From positions 1-64,000 of the forward strand of contig DASZBX010000064.1 in the NCBI GenBank assembly GCA_035943635.1: a stretch of 64,000 nt of DNA, given 5' to 3'. The stretch is from DASZBX01 sp035943635 (GTDB lineage: Bacteria; Actinomycetota; Actinomycetes; Streptomycetales; Catenulisporaceae). Under the pieces are notes generated by a model. That model did not search any database, was not told the origin of the DNA, and was given only the letters and a program-made list of their open reading frames with translations. The translations under genes and the position numbers were made by a program. This document shows positions 9,643 through 17,318 of this stretch, piece by piece (positions within the stretch are counted from its first letter, which is position 1; every line of letters begins with the position of its first letter).

Positions 9643-9660
9643 GGGCGGTTGAAACCGCCC
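9643..9660 (+). terminator. Short hairpin after the guanylyltransferase gene
   Basis: GGGCGG-TTGAAA-CCGCCC lies 35 bp after the stop codon. The 6-bp stem (8 bp if the TT/AA pairs are counted) has no U-tract, as is common for actinobacterial terminators. Confidence 0.4.
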
Positions 9661-9853
9661 GGACGAGGTAGGTAGGACTCGGCGACCCGGCCCGGCCGGG
9701 TGCGCGACCGGACCCCCGGCGGCGCGCCCGGCCGGGCCGGACGCTTCCGGCGGCGGCCCGGACCACCGTGTCAGGGTCCGGTACGCGCCGCCGACCTGTA
9801 GTAAGGTCGCGACACCGGAAGCATTCTGGCGACTAGCACCATGGAGAGCGGTA

Positions 9854-10243
9854 GTGAGCAGTGCGGACTTCCCCGAGGACCTGAAGTACACCGAGGAGCA
9901 CGAGTGGGTCCGGGGCACCGGGCCGGTCGTGCGGGTGGGGATCACCGACTTCGCCCAGGGCGCCCTGGGCGACATCGTCTTCGTCACGCTGCCCGCGGCG
10001 GGCGCGAAGGTGGAGGAGGGCGTGTCCTGCGGCGAACTGGAGTCCACCAAGTCCGTCAGTGAGCTGTACGCACCGGTCAGCGGGACCGTGACCGCGGTCA
10101 ACGCCGAGCTGGACGCCAGTCCCGAACTGGTCAACACGGACCCGTACGGCGAGGGCTGGATCTTCGAGGTCGAACTCGCCGACGGCGCGTCGGTGGACGC
10201 GCTGCTCGGCCCGGCGGCCTACCGGTCCGTCACCGAGAGGTAG
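9854..10243 (+). CDS. gcvH: Glycine cleavage system H protein
   Basis: Predicted 129-aa lipoyl carrier of the glycine cleavage complex, shuttling the aminomethyl group between the P, T and L proteins. The lipoylated lysine is in ELESTKSVSELYAPVSG, and the C-terminus GEGWIFEVEL is typical. The GTG start follows GGAGAG. As in Mycobacterium (Rv1826-Rv1830), it stands next to garA and not with gcvP/gcvT, so this is a conserved neighbourhood more than a glycine operon. No glycine riboswitch was recognised upstream. Confidence 0.95.
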   Translation: MSSADFPEDLKYTEEHEWVRGTGPVVRVGITDFAQGALGDIVFVTLPAAGAKVEEGVSCGELESTKSVSELYAPVSGTVTAVNAELDASPELVNTDPYGEGWIFEVELADGASVDALLGPAAYRSVTER

Positions 10244-10275
10244 CACCCGAGGCCGGTGCCCGGACGGCGGGTCGG

Positions 10276-10304
10276 TTGACCCGTACGCCGCCCGGCCCTA
10301 GGTT
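10276..10304 (+). promoter_or_regulatory. Promoter, TTGACC-N17-TAGGTT
   Basis: A -35-like TTGACC (10276-10281) and a -10-like TAGGTT (10299-10304) are 17 bp apart. This is an ideal spacing for the housekeeping sigma factor, about 120 bp before the garA-like start. A second TAAGCT hexamer follows at 10309-10314. Confidence 0.5.
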
Positions 10305-10425
10305 TCGGTAAGCTGTGACATTCCCGTCCGACGACATCTCTTCCCATCCCATCCCGAGTCCGCCCATCCCCGGCGGGGGCGGAACCCGAGCGACTGTGGC
10401 CGGGCCACAGCAGGAGGTCGAACCA

Positions 10426-10941
10426 ATGCCGCTGTGCACCCGGTGCGGGCACGCCAACTCCGAGGGCAGCCGCTTTTGTTCGAACTGCGGCAACCAGCTG
10501 ACCGGCGAGGGCCCGGACGGTTCCGGCCTGCCCCGGCCGACCGAGGTGACCTCGACCATCTCGCTCGGTTCGCTGCCGCTGGAGCAGTTCGACGGCGACA
10601 GCACCCAGGCCCAGGTCCTCGGCGTGGTCGAGGGACTGGCCGCGGACACCGCCCTGCTGGTGGTCCAGCGCGGCCCGAACGCCGGCAGCCGGTTCCTGCT
10701 GGACACCGAGGTGACCACGGCCGGCCGCGCCCCGGACAGCGACATCTTCCTGGACGACGTGACCGTCTCGCGCCGGCACGCGGAGTTCACCCGGGCCGCC
10801 CAGGGCTACCTGGTCCGCGACGTCGGCTCGCTCAACGGCACCTACGTCAACCGCGAGCGGATCGAGGAGGTCCTGCTCGGGCACGGCGACGAGGTGCAGA
10901 TCGGCAAGTACCGGCTGCTGTTCCTGACCGGCGGCCAGTGA
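10426..10941 (+). CDS. garA: GarA/OdhI-type FHA protein with N-terminal zinc ribbon
   Basis: Predicted 171-aa regulator. Two CxxC pairs (CTRCG, CSNCG) form a zinc ribbon. A Thr/Ser-rich stretch (PTEVTSTIS) follows, corresponding to the phosphorylated tail of GarA, and then an FHA domain (TTAGRAPDSDIFLDD, SRRHAEF, GSLNGTYVNRE). GarA and OdhI bind and inhibit 2-oxoglutarate dehydrogenase and related enzymes until Ser/Thr kinases phosphorylate the tail. That role is inferred from close similarity to the mycobacterial protein. AGGAGGT precedes the ATG. The mycobacterial neighbour Rv1828 (FtsR-like MerR) is missing downstream. Confidence 0.88.
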   Translation: MPLCTRCGHANSEGSRFCSNCGNQLTGEGPDGSGLPRPTEVTSTISLGSLPLEQFDGDSTQAQVLGVVEGLAADTALLVVQRGPNAGSRFLLDTEVTTAGRAPDSDIFLDDVTVSRRHAEFTRAAQGYLVRDVGSLNGTYVNRERIEEVLLGHGDEVQIGKYRLLFLTGGQ

Positions 10942-11040
10942 GCCGGCGGTGACCGCGCGGGCGGGCGGAGCGTGCGTCCGGCGCCCGTCCGGCCACCCCC
11001 TTCTCGCGCCGTTCCCGCTGTTCGCACTAAGGTGGCAATC

Positions 11041-11508
11041 GTGAACGAACTCGAAGTGGTCGGCGTCCGGGTCGAACTGCCGAACAACCTGCCGATCGTC
11101 CTGCTGCGCGAGCAGTCGGGTGAGCGCTTCCTGCCGATCTGGGTCGGCAAGGGCGAGGCGAACGCGATCGTGAACGCGCTCGAGCACGCCCCCGTACCGC
11201 CGCGCCCGCTGACCCACGACCTGTTCCTGGACACGGTCAAGGCGCTGGGCCGGCGGCTGACCGAGGTGCGGATCACCTCCCTGCAGTCCGGCACCTTCTT
11301 CGGCGAGCTGGTCTTCGACGGGGGCGTGACGGTCCAGGCCCGGCCCTCGGACGGGATCGCGCTGGCGCTGCGCTGCGGGGCGAAGATCTTCGCCGCGCCG
11401 GAGGTGCTGGACGAGGCGAGCATCGTGATGCCGGAGGACCAGGAGGACGAGGTCGAGCGGTTCCGCGAGTTCCTCGACCAGGTCTCCCCGGAGGACTTCG
11501 AGAGCTGA
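11041..11508 (+). CDS. Bifunctional nuclease domain (DUF151) protein
   Basis: Predicted 155-aa protein of the BFN/DUF151 family, conserved beside garA and MerR genes in actinobacteria (Rv1829 type). Visible family features are LPIVLLREQSGERFLPIWVG at residues 19-38, TVQARPSDGIALALR and an acidic tail (PEDQEDEVERF). The plant member was described as a nuclease, but the bacterial function is unproven. The GTG start follows AAGGTGG closely. The next gene starts 2 bp after its stop. Confidence 0.88.
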   Translation: MNELEVVGVRVELPNNLPIVLLREQSGERFLPIWVGKGEANAIVNALEHAPVPPRPLTHDLFLDTVKALGRRLTEVRITSLQSGTFFGELVFDGGVTVQARPSDGIALALRCGAKIFAAPEVLDEASIVMPEDQEDEVERFREFLDQVSPEDFES

Positions 11509-11509
11509 G

Positions 11510-12004
11510 ATGCCGGCCGGGGCGGGACCGCGGGCGCACGGCGCGGGGCCGGTGGCCGCCACGCCGGCCGGCCGGGACCTGTCCTACGGCGTGGCCCGCG
11601 GCGCGATCTGCGACGGCGCCGGGCGCCTGGTGGCGGTCCGGCACGGCTGCTACCCGGACCTGCCCGGCACGGTCTCGGCCGTGGCGCTCAGCTTCGAGTC
11701 CGGCCAGTGGCTGGTGATGGTGGACCCGGACGACGACTCGGTCCGGATCCAGGAGCTCTCCGCCTCCCGGCACCGCGAATTCGACTTCTGCGACCCGGCC
11801 GAGGGCTCGCCCTGGGCCCCGGCGCTCGGCCGCCGGGTGTCGTGGTTCTGGGCGCTGGAGAACCAGCGCGGGTACGTCGACGGAGTGCAGCTGTCCTTCG
11901 CCGACGCCGGCCGCGGGCCCGTCCCGGGCGCCGGGGACGAGGTCTGCCAGGTCCAGCTGATCGCCGCGGCGTCCTGCTGGCGGATCCACGGCTGGACGGC
12001 GTAG
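11510..12004 (+). CDS. Conserved hypothetical protein (DUF6334-like), 3' end formed by a MITE
   Basis: Predicted 164-aa soluble protein with no motif of known function. The central part (GAICDGAGRLVAVRHGCYPD, WLVMVDPDDDSVRI, VSWFWALENQRGYVDGVQL) reminds me of the actinobacterial DUF6334 family. It follows the nuclease gene by 2 bp and is probably co-transcribed. Its TAG stop consists of a TA dinucleotide and the first base of the inserted element at 12004. If the element is removed, the frame continues through TAC for 35 more codons to a TGA abutting the next gene's ATG, so the protein may be slightly truncated. Confidence 0.7.
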   Translation: MPAGAGPRAHGAGPVAATPAGRDLSYGVARGAICDGAGRLVAVRHGCYPDLPGTVSAVALSFESGQWLVMVDPDDDSVRIQELSASRHREFDFCDPAEGSPWAPALGRRVSWFWALENQRGYVDGVQLSFADAGRGPVPGAGDEVCQVQLIAAASCWRIHGWTA

Positions 12005-12214
12005 ACGAGTGATTCCGAACTCTGGCGCCTGAGCCGAGTTGCTGGTCGGTGTGGTGACCTGGTGGGTGGGTGTGCACGGCGAAACGGCTCAGCGGTGGTG
12101 GCTGGCCGCACGCCGCGGCCGGCCGCATACTCTGTCGTCTGTGGGTGGCCGCGGCGTGCGGCCAGCCACCGCCGATGTGGTGTTTCGCCGCGTCAGAGTT
12201 CGGAATCACTCGTC
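12004..12214. mobile_element. MITE-like element, 211 bp, flanked by TA
   Basis: Perfect 21-bp terminal inverted repeats (12004-12024, 12194-12214; outer bases GACGAGTGATTCC) are flanked on both sides by TA (12002-12003, 12215-12216). Inside is a second perfect 24-bp inverted repeat (12097-12120 / 12147-12170) around a 26-nt loop. It has no coding capacity. TA duplications with such ends are typical of non-autonomous relatives of IS630/Tc1-mariner elements. No matching transposase is in the window. Confidence 0.75.
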
Positions 12215-12322
12215 TACCGCCCGTTGCGCCGCGCTGCGCCGCCCCGCGCCGGGAACGGGCCCCGTCGGCCGCTCGTTGTTCCGGTGACCATAACGGGAAC
12301 GGGCGCACACGGGGACGGCTGA

Positions 12323-13209
12323 ATGGACGCGACGGCGATCATCGAGGCACTGGTGACTCCGGAGGGCCGGGCCGACCCGTACCCGCTCTACGCGGCGGCG
12401 CACCGGCTCGGCCCGGTGGCCGAGGCCTGGCCCGGGGTGCTGGTCGTCTCCGGCTACGCCGAGGTCAACGAGGTGCTGCGCAACCCGGCCTTCGGCCACC
12501 TCGACGTCGACGCCCTGGCCGAGGTCGACCCGGACACCGCCGCGCAGCCCGCGCTGGCCGTGATCGGCCGGTCCGTGCTGGACGCGAACCCGCCGGACCA
12601 CAACGGGCCGACCCGCGCGACGACCTGGTCAGCGTGCTGGCCGCGCAGGTCGGCCCGGACGGCGGCCGGCTGTCCGGGGACGAGCTCATCAGCAACCTGA
12701 TCCTGTTGCTGGCCGTGGGTTTCGAGACCACCACGAACCTGCTGGGCAACGGCCTGGCCCTGCTGTTCGACCGGCCCGCGGTGGCGGCCGGGCTGCGTTC
12801 CGGCGCGCTGGTGTACCCGGGCTTCGTCGAGGAGGTGCTCCGCTTCGACGCGCCGGTGCAGATGACCTCCCGGGTGCCGCTGACGGCCGGGCTGCGGGTC
12901 GGCGGGACGCCGCTGCCGGCCGACACCGGCGCGGAGGTGCTGCTGCTGCTGGCCGCGGCCAACCGGGACCCGGGCCGGTTCGCCGACCCGGACACGTTCG
13001 ACCCGCTGCGCGCGGACAACGCGCCGCTCAGCTTCGGCGCGGGCGCGCACTACTGCCTCGGCCGGGCCCTGGCCCGGCTGGAGGTGCACACCGCGTTCCG
13101 GCTGCTGCTCGAGCGCTTCCCGGACCTGGCCCCGGCCGGAGAGCCGGTCCGCGGCGCCCGGCACAACCTGCGCGGCTTCCAGAGCCTGCCGGTGTACGTG
13201 TCGGCCTGA
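12323..13209 (+). pseudogene. Cytochrome P450 with internal deletion and frameshift
   Basis: The first frame (12323 to about 12616) encodes a P450 N-terminus ending at NPPDHNGPTR. The reading then has to shift to another frame (DDLVSVLAAQ onward, about 12619-13209), which holds the I-helix VGFETTTN, the K-helix EEVLR and the haem loop FGAGAHYCLG. About 100 residues normally found between these parts (helices C to H) are absent, so a deletion removed the middle and broke the frame. Total coding length is roughly 295 codons, against about 400 in the family. It starts directly after the stop codon that the preceding gene would have had without the MITE. Confidence 0.85.
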
Positions 13210-13529
13210 CCGGTCGGATCGGACCGTCGTATTCGTACGCTGTCGTGTGGTCGTCGTGGATGTTCGAACCGTGGTTCGCCACGGGGCGCGTGCGGTGGCT
13301 GCCGTGCTTCCCGTTCACCCGAAAGGCTTTCCGGCTCGCAGAGCACTGCGGCACCAGGCGTCCCGGCCTCCCCGGCGGCCGTGTGCTGTCATCCCCGTGG
13401 CGGGCCCTGTGCGGGGCCTGAGAGCGGCGCTGCCGTCGCGCGTGACGGCAGCCGCGTAAGTCGTCCCGTGTGCCTGCCGCGGCGCCCGTCTGCCCGTGTG
13501 TCTGGCCGCCCGCCGCCGCGGGCGGGCCG
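13210..13529. other. Intergenic between convergent genes
   Basis: This 320-bp gap lies between the P450 remnant and the leftward FHA gene. Apart from the hairpin at 13427-13450 I see no gene or known element. Confidence 0.5.
13427..13450. terminator. Hairpin between convergent genes
   Basis: GCTGCCGTC-GCGCGT-GACGGCAGC forms a perfect 9-bp stem with a 6-nt loop, 80 bp from the stop of the FHA gene. It has no U-tract. It is likely a bidirectional terminator. Confidence 0.5.
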
Positions 13530-14117
13530 TCACCGGCTGGCGCTGAGCCGGAAGTTGAGGTTGCCGAAGCTGACCACGTCGCCCGGCTGCACGATCACGT
13601 CCGAGGTGATCCGGCGGCCGTTGACCCGGGTACCGTTGGTCGAGCTCAGGTCGCGCAGCAACCACACGCCGTTGCGGTGGTAGATCTCGGCGTGCCGGCG
13701 GGAGACCGAGTCGTGGGGCAGGCCGAGCTCGCAGCCCTCGGCCCGGCCGATCCGCAGCGGGAACGGCATCGGCTCGGGCAGGCGCAGCCGGGGCAGGTCG
13801 GGCATCCGCCAGGCCGCCCGGACCTGGTTGCGGAACCGGGCCGCCCGGCTGACCTTCTCCACCGTCCAGCGCACCAGCCGGCCCTCCTGCGGCGGGGGCG
13901 CGGGCCGGGAGCCGGGGACGTCGGTGCCGGGCAGGTCGGCGGTCAGGTACCCGAGCTCGCCGCGGCGCCGGGCGGCCAGGGCCGCGTCCATCCGGAGCAG
14001 GAAGGTGTCGTGCGAGATGAGGCCGTCGACCGCGCCCGCCCGCAGCGCGTCGATGGCCCGGTCGCGGTCCGCATCCGAGGCCCGCGCCGCCGGGATCAGG
14101 AACTCAAGCGTGGTCAC
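13530..14117 (-). CDS. DUF1707 and FHA domain protein
   Basis: Predicted 195-aa cytoplasmic protein. Residues about 10-65 are a DUF1707 module (ASDADRDRAIDALRAGAVDG ... RRRGELGYLTADLP), common in actinobacteria. Residues about 115-190 are an FHA domain (LRIGRAEGCELGLP, SVSRRHAEIY, SSTNGTRVNG) that should bind phosphothreonine peptides, so it is probably an adaptor in Ser/Thr kinase signalling. The GTG start has only a weak ribosome site. It is transcribed divergently from the MerR gene. Confidence 0.85.
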   Translation of the reverse strand: MTTLEFLIPAARASDADRDRAIDALRAGAVDGLISHDTFLLRMDAALAARRRGELGYLTADLPGTDVPGSRPAPPPQEGRLVRWTVEKVSRAARFRNQVRAAWRMPDLPRLRLPEPMPFPLRIGRAEGCELGLPHDSVSRRHAEIYHRNGVWLLRDLSSTNGTRVNGRRITSDVIVQPGDVVSFGNLNFRLSASR

Positions 14118-14473
14118 GGCACTGATTGTCCGGTCGGCCGGTCGGTGTTGTCCATACCCGGGCCGCCGCAGCGGGTCCGCGCACGGCCGCGGACCGGGGT
14201 CCGGCGCGCCCGGCGGGCCTTGGTCGGCCGGTCTGGCCCCCTCATTATGTTAGGTTGACGGATAGTCATCCGGCGTGGCGAGGCGTTCAATCGTTGACGT
14301 GACGGGGGGTGGCTGCTTACGGTCGTCGAGGACCCATCACCGATCCGGTCGGTTTGGCGTCCGGCGTCGCAGCGCACAACCAAGACGAGCGCACAACCAC
14401 GACGGGAACCAGCTAGGCGGTACTCGGCGCAGTCGGCCACCGGCCGCCTGCCGCCCGGTGAAACGGAGGGCAC
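14118..14473. other. Divergent promoter region
   Basis: This 356-bp gap separates the FHA gene (leftward) and the MerR gene (rightward). An AT-richer patch at 14240-14272 contains overlapping TATGTT and TAGGTT hexamers that could be -10 elements. If they are used, the MerR transcript has a leader of about 200 nt. No gene was found. Confidence 0.4.
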
Positions 14474-15022
14474 GTGAGCGCGGTCATCGCCGAGGCGCGG
14501 CAGCCTGCGCCCGATCCGTTCGACGGGTACGGCTACCGCGGCACCGTGGCCACGGTCGCGGCCGGGATCACCTACCGCCAGCTGGACTACTGGGCCCGGA
14601 CCAACCTGCTCGGCCCGACCCTGCCGGGCGCCGGCGGCGGCCCGGTGCCCAGCCTCTACAGCTTCCGCGACATCATCGTGCTCAAGATCGTCAAGCGGCT
14701 GCTGGACGCCGGCGTGTCCCTGCACAACATCCGGGCCGCGATCAACCACGTGCGCTCCCGGACCAGCACCGAGCTGGCCGTCATCACGCTGATGAGCGAC
14801 GGCGCGAGCGTGTACGAGTGCACTTCCCCCGAAGAGGTGGTCGAGCTGGTGCACACCGGCCAGGGCATCTTCGGCATCTCGGTCGGCGCGGTGTGGCGGG
14901 AGATCGCCGAGACGCTCGGCCGGCTGCCGGCCGAGGTGCTCGGCGACGGCCCGGTGCCCACCCCCGCCCCCGGCGGCCCGGTGGACGAGCTCGCGCTGCG
15001 CCGCCGCTCCCGGGTCGGCTGA
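14474..15022 (+). CDS. MerR-family regulator (Rv1830 type)
   Basis: Predicted 182-aa DNA-binding protein with an N-terminal MerR helix-turn-helix (AGITYRQLDYWART, LYSFRDIIVLKIVKRLLDAG). The characteristic second half has VYECTSPEEVVELVHTGQG and FGISVGAVWREI. This matches the mycobacterial Rv1830-type regulator found after garA and the bifunctional nuclease. No metal-binding cysteines are present. The GTG start follows GGAGGG. The target genes are unknown. Confidence 0.88.
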   Translation: MSAVIAEARQPAPDPFDGYGYRGTVATVAAGITYRQLDYWARTNLLGPTLPGAGGGPVPSLYSFRDIIVLKIVKRLLDAGVSLHNIRAAINHVRSRTSTELAVITLMSDGASVYECTSPEEVVELVHTGQGIFGISVGAVWREIAETLGRLPAEVLGDGPVPTPAPGGPVDELALRRRSRVG

Positions 15023-15039
15023 GCCCGGCCGGTCCGCTT

Positions 15040-15354
15040 GTGCCCGCGCCCGTGCCCGCCGAGCCGAGAATAGCCGTCCGGGTCAAGCCCGGCTCCGCGC
15101 GAACCATGGTCGGCGGCCATTACGCCGGGACCGCGTTCGGCCGGCCGGGCAGCCTGATCGTGGCGGTGCGCGAGCGCGCCGTGGACGGCAAGGCCACCGC
15201 GGCCGCGCTGGCCGCCCTGGCCCAGGTCCTGGACGTACCGGCCCGGAGCCTGCGGCTGGTCGCCGGAGCGGCCGGCCGGGACAAGATCGTCGCCGTCACC
15301 GACCCCCCGCCGGACCTAGCCGCCCGCCTCGACGCGCTGCGCGCCGCCCGCTGA
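15040..15354 (+). CDS. DUF167 (YggU-like) family protein
   Basis: Predicted 104-aa small protein of unknown function. The DUF167 fold is recognisable from RIAVRVKPGSARTMVGG, LIVAVRERAVDGKATAAAL and VAGAAGRDKIVAV. Start choice is uncertain: GTG at 15040 or GTG at 15052, neither with a good ribosome site. It lies 17 bp after the MerR gene on the same strand, so it is probably in the same transcript. Confidence 0.75.
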   Translation: MPAPVPAEPRIAVRVKPGSARTMVGGHYAGTAFGRPGSLIVAVRERAVDGKATAAALAALAQVLDVPARSLRLVAGAAGRDKIVAVTDPPPDLAARLDALRAAR

Positions 15355-15380
15355 CCTCGGCCGCGGCAGCCCGGCGCGGC

Positions 15381-16247
15381 TCACTGCGCCACTGCCCGCC
15401 ACAGGTGGAACGAGGGCTGGTCATTGCTCGTTTCGGGTACCGCCAAAGGAGTGATTTCGACCACCCGGAACCCGCAGCGGCGCAGGCAGTCGGCCAGGGC
15501 GGCCGGGGAATGGTGCCAGGCGCCGGCCGAGAAGGTCGCGCCGCCGCGCAGCCGGTAGTGCGCCAGGAAGCCCTGCCCCTCGGCCCACCGGGGCGAGGAA
15601 CGGCCTGGCGCGTCCGGCGCGGGTTCACCCCAACGGGGCCCGCCCCACTGCACCGTGCCGGCCGGGCCGCCCGGCCCGGCCGGTTCGAGCAGGATCAGCG
15701 GGGCGCCGACCCGCAGGACCCTGCGTGCCTCGGACAGCACGCAGATGATCTCGGCCGGGTGCCGCAGGTGCAGCAGCAGGAACTGGGCGACCGCGCCGGT
15801 GCACTGCTGGTTGTTGAGCGGCAGGCGCCAGGACTTGCGGCCGGGCAGAATCCGTTCGACCCAGTCGTCCTGGTAGCGGTGCACCCCGGCCCGGTGGATC
15901 GCCGGGGACAGGTCCATCGCGTACGCGCGGGTCCACTGCGTGGTGGCCAGCAGGTGGCTCAGGCCGCCGAGGCCGGAGCCGAGCTCGAGCACCTCCGCGT
16001 CCGGGCGGCCGGTGGCCCGCTGCGGGTCGAACGGGCTCAGCTGCTCGGCCAGCAACGGCCACAGCAGGCTCCGGTCCAGGCTCTCCTCCCGGCGCGCGTA
16101 CGCGGAGGCCACCTGAGGGTCGGTCCACCGGGTCGGTGCCGGGGACCGGGCCGAGCCCGGCCGCTGCGACGGCGGGTCGCGCGGCGGCGTCGGGGGCGGG
16201 GGTTCGGCGCCCGCGGGCGCGGCGGGTTCGGTGCTCGATCGGCTCAC
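15381..16247 (-). CDS. SAM-dependent methyltransferase (class I)
   Basis: Predicted 288-aa protein. After a Pro-rich N-terminal 45 residues comes a Rossmann-type methyltransferase with the SAM-binding loop EVLELGSGLGGLSHLL, an acidic post-I residue in AMDLSPA, and LHLRHPAEIICVLSEARRVL corresponding to motifs IV-V. The substrate is unknown. GTG at 16247 is chosen because GGAT lies upstream; a TTG 12 bp earlier is possible. It is convergent with the DUF167 gene and divergent from plsC. Confidence 0.75.
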   Translation of the reverse strand: MSRSSTEPAAPAGAEPPPPTPPRDPPSQRPGSARSPAPTRWTDPQVASAYARREESLDRSLLWPLLAEQLSPFDPQRATGRPDAEVLELGSGLGGLSHLLATTQWTRAYAMDLSPAIHRAGVHRYQDDWVERILPGRKSWRLPLNNQQCTGAVAQFLLLHLRHPAEIICVLSEARRVLRVGAPLILLEPAGPGGPAGTVQWGGPRWGEPAPDAPGRSSPRWAEGQGFLAHYRLRGGATFSAGAWHHSPAALADCLRRCGFRVVEITPLAVPETSNDQPSFHLWRAVAQ

Positions 16248-16404
16248 ACGCAGATCCAACTGCGGCCGGGCCGCCCGGTCCGGGAGGTCGGCCCGCCCTG
16301 CGCTCGGCTATCACTCGAACGAGACCAGCCCGTATCCTCTCGTGTGTCGTATCGACCGGTTCTCGTGGATGCAGATTCCGCCTGGCGAGTTGGAGAGGCC
16401 CGAC

Positions 16405-17085
16405 GTGTTCTACGCGGTGTTGAAGATGCTGGTGACCCGGGTGTCGTTGTTGGTCTACCGTCCGCACGTGGAGGGCCGGGAGAACATCCCGGCCACCGGC
16501 CCGGTGATCCTGGCGTCCAACCACCTCTCCTTCATCGACTCGATCATCATCCCGATGGTCGCGCCGCGGCAGGTCGCCTTCATCGCCAAGGCGGAGTACT
16601 TCGAGACCCCGGGCCTGAAGGGCTGGCTGATGAAGTCCTTCTTCGGCGCGATCGGCTCGGTGCCGGTGCGCCGGGGCGACCACCGGGCCGCGCAGGAGGC
16701 CCTGGACACCTCGCTGACCGTGATCGAGTCCGGCACGGCCTTCGGCATCTACCCCGAGGGCACCCGCTCGCTGGACGGCCGGCTCTACCGCGGCCGGGTC
16801 GGGGTGGCCTGGCTGGCGCTGAAATCCGGGGCGCCGATCATCCCGGTCGGCCTGGTGGACACCGAGAAGCTGCTGCCGCTCGGCGCGAAGCTGCCCCGGC
16901 TGGTCCGGGTCACCATCCGGTTCGGCGACCCGATCGACGCCTCCCGGATCGGCTTCCCGGGCGAGGCGGTGGCCACCAACGCCCGGGCCCGGCGGGCGGT
17001 CGCGGACGCGGTGGTGACCGAGATCCAGAAGCTCAGCGGCCAGGACTACGCGGGCGTGTACAACGAGCGGCCCAGCGAGGACTGA
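16405..17085 (+). CDS. 1-acyl-sn-glycerol-3-phosphate acyltransferase family protein
   Basis: Predicted 226-aa PlsC-like membrane-associated acyltransferase. The catalytic NHLSFID (NHx4D) and the substrate motif YPEGTRS are both present, as is the usual N-terminal hydrophobic stretch (MLVTRVSLLVY). It should acylate lysophosphatidic acid or a similar acceptor in phospholipid synthesis. The GTG start after GGAGAGG gives normal family length. A longer in-frame extension upstream exists but has no ribosome site. Single-gene unit. Confidence 0.88.
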   Translation: MFYAVLKMLVTRVSLLVYRPHVEGRENIPATGPVILASNHLSFIDSIIIPMVAPRQVAFIAKAEYFETPGLKGWLMKSFFGAIGSVPVRRGDHRAAQEALDTSLTVIESGTAFGIYPEGTRSLDGRLYRGRVGVAWLALKSGAPIIPVGLVDTEKLLPLGAKLPRLVRVTIRFGDPIDASRIGFPGEAVATNARARRAVADAVVTEIQKLSGQDYAGVYNERPSED

Positions 17086-17318
17086 GACCGCCGGGCCGGG
17101 CGCCGCGCGGGGGAGCGCGGAGCGGATCCGGGCCCCGGTTCGCTCGTTCGGCCCCATTTTTCGAGCTGTTGTCCTGACAGGTTGTCGGCTACATCGGGCC
17201 CGGCAGCCCGTCCCGACCCACCGGTCGCACCAGATGTGCACTCCTCACCCACTCGTCACACCAGACGCTGAACCGGTCACCTGGCCGGCCGACGGGAAAT
17301 CAGGGTGCGCCGACGCCC

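Noticed and set aside
9661..9853. Possible glycine riboswitch before gcvH
   Set aside because: No recognisable aptamer core; the gene belongs to the garA neighbourhood and not to a gcvP/gcvT operon.
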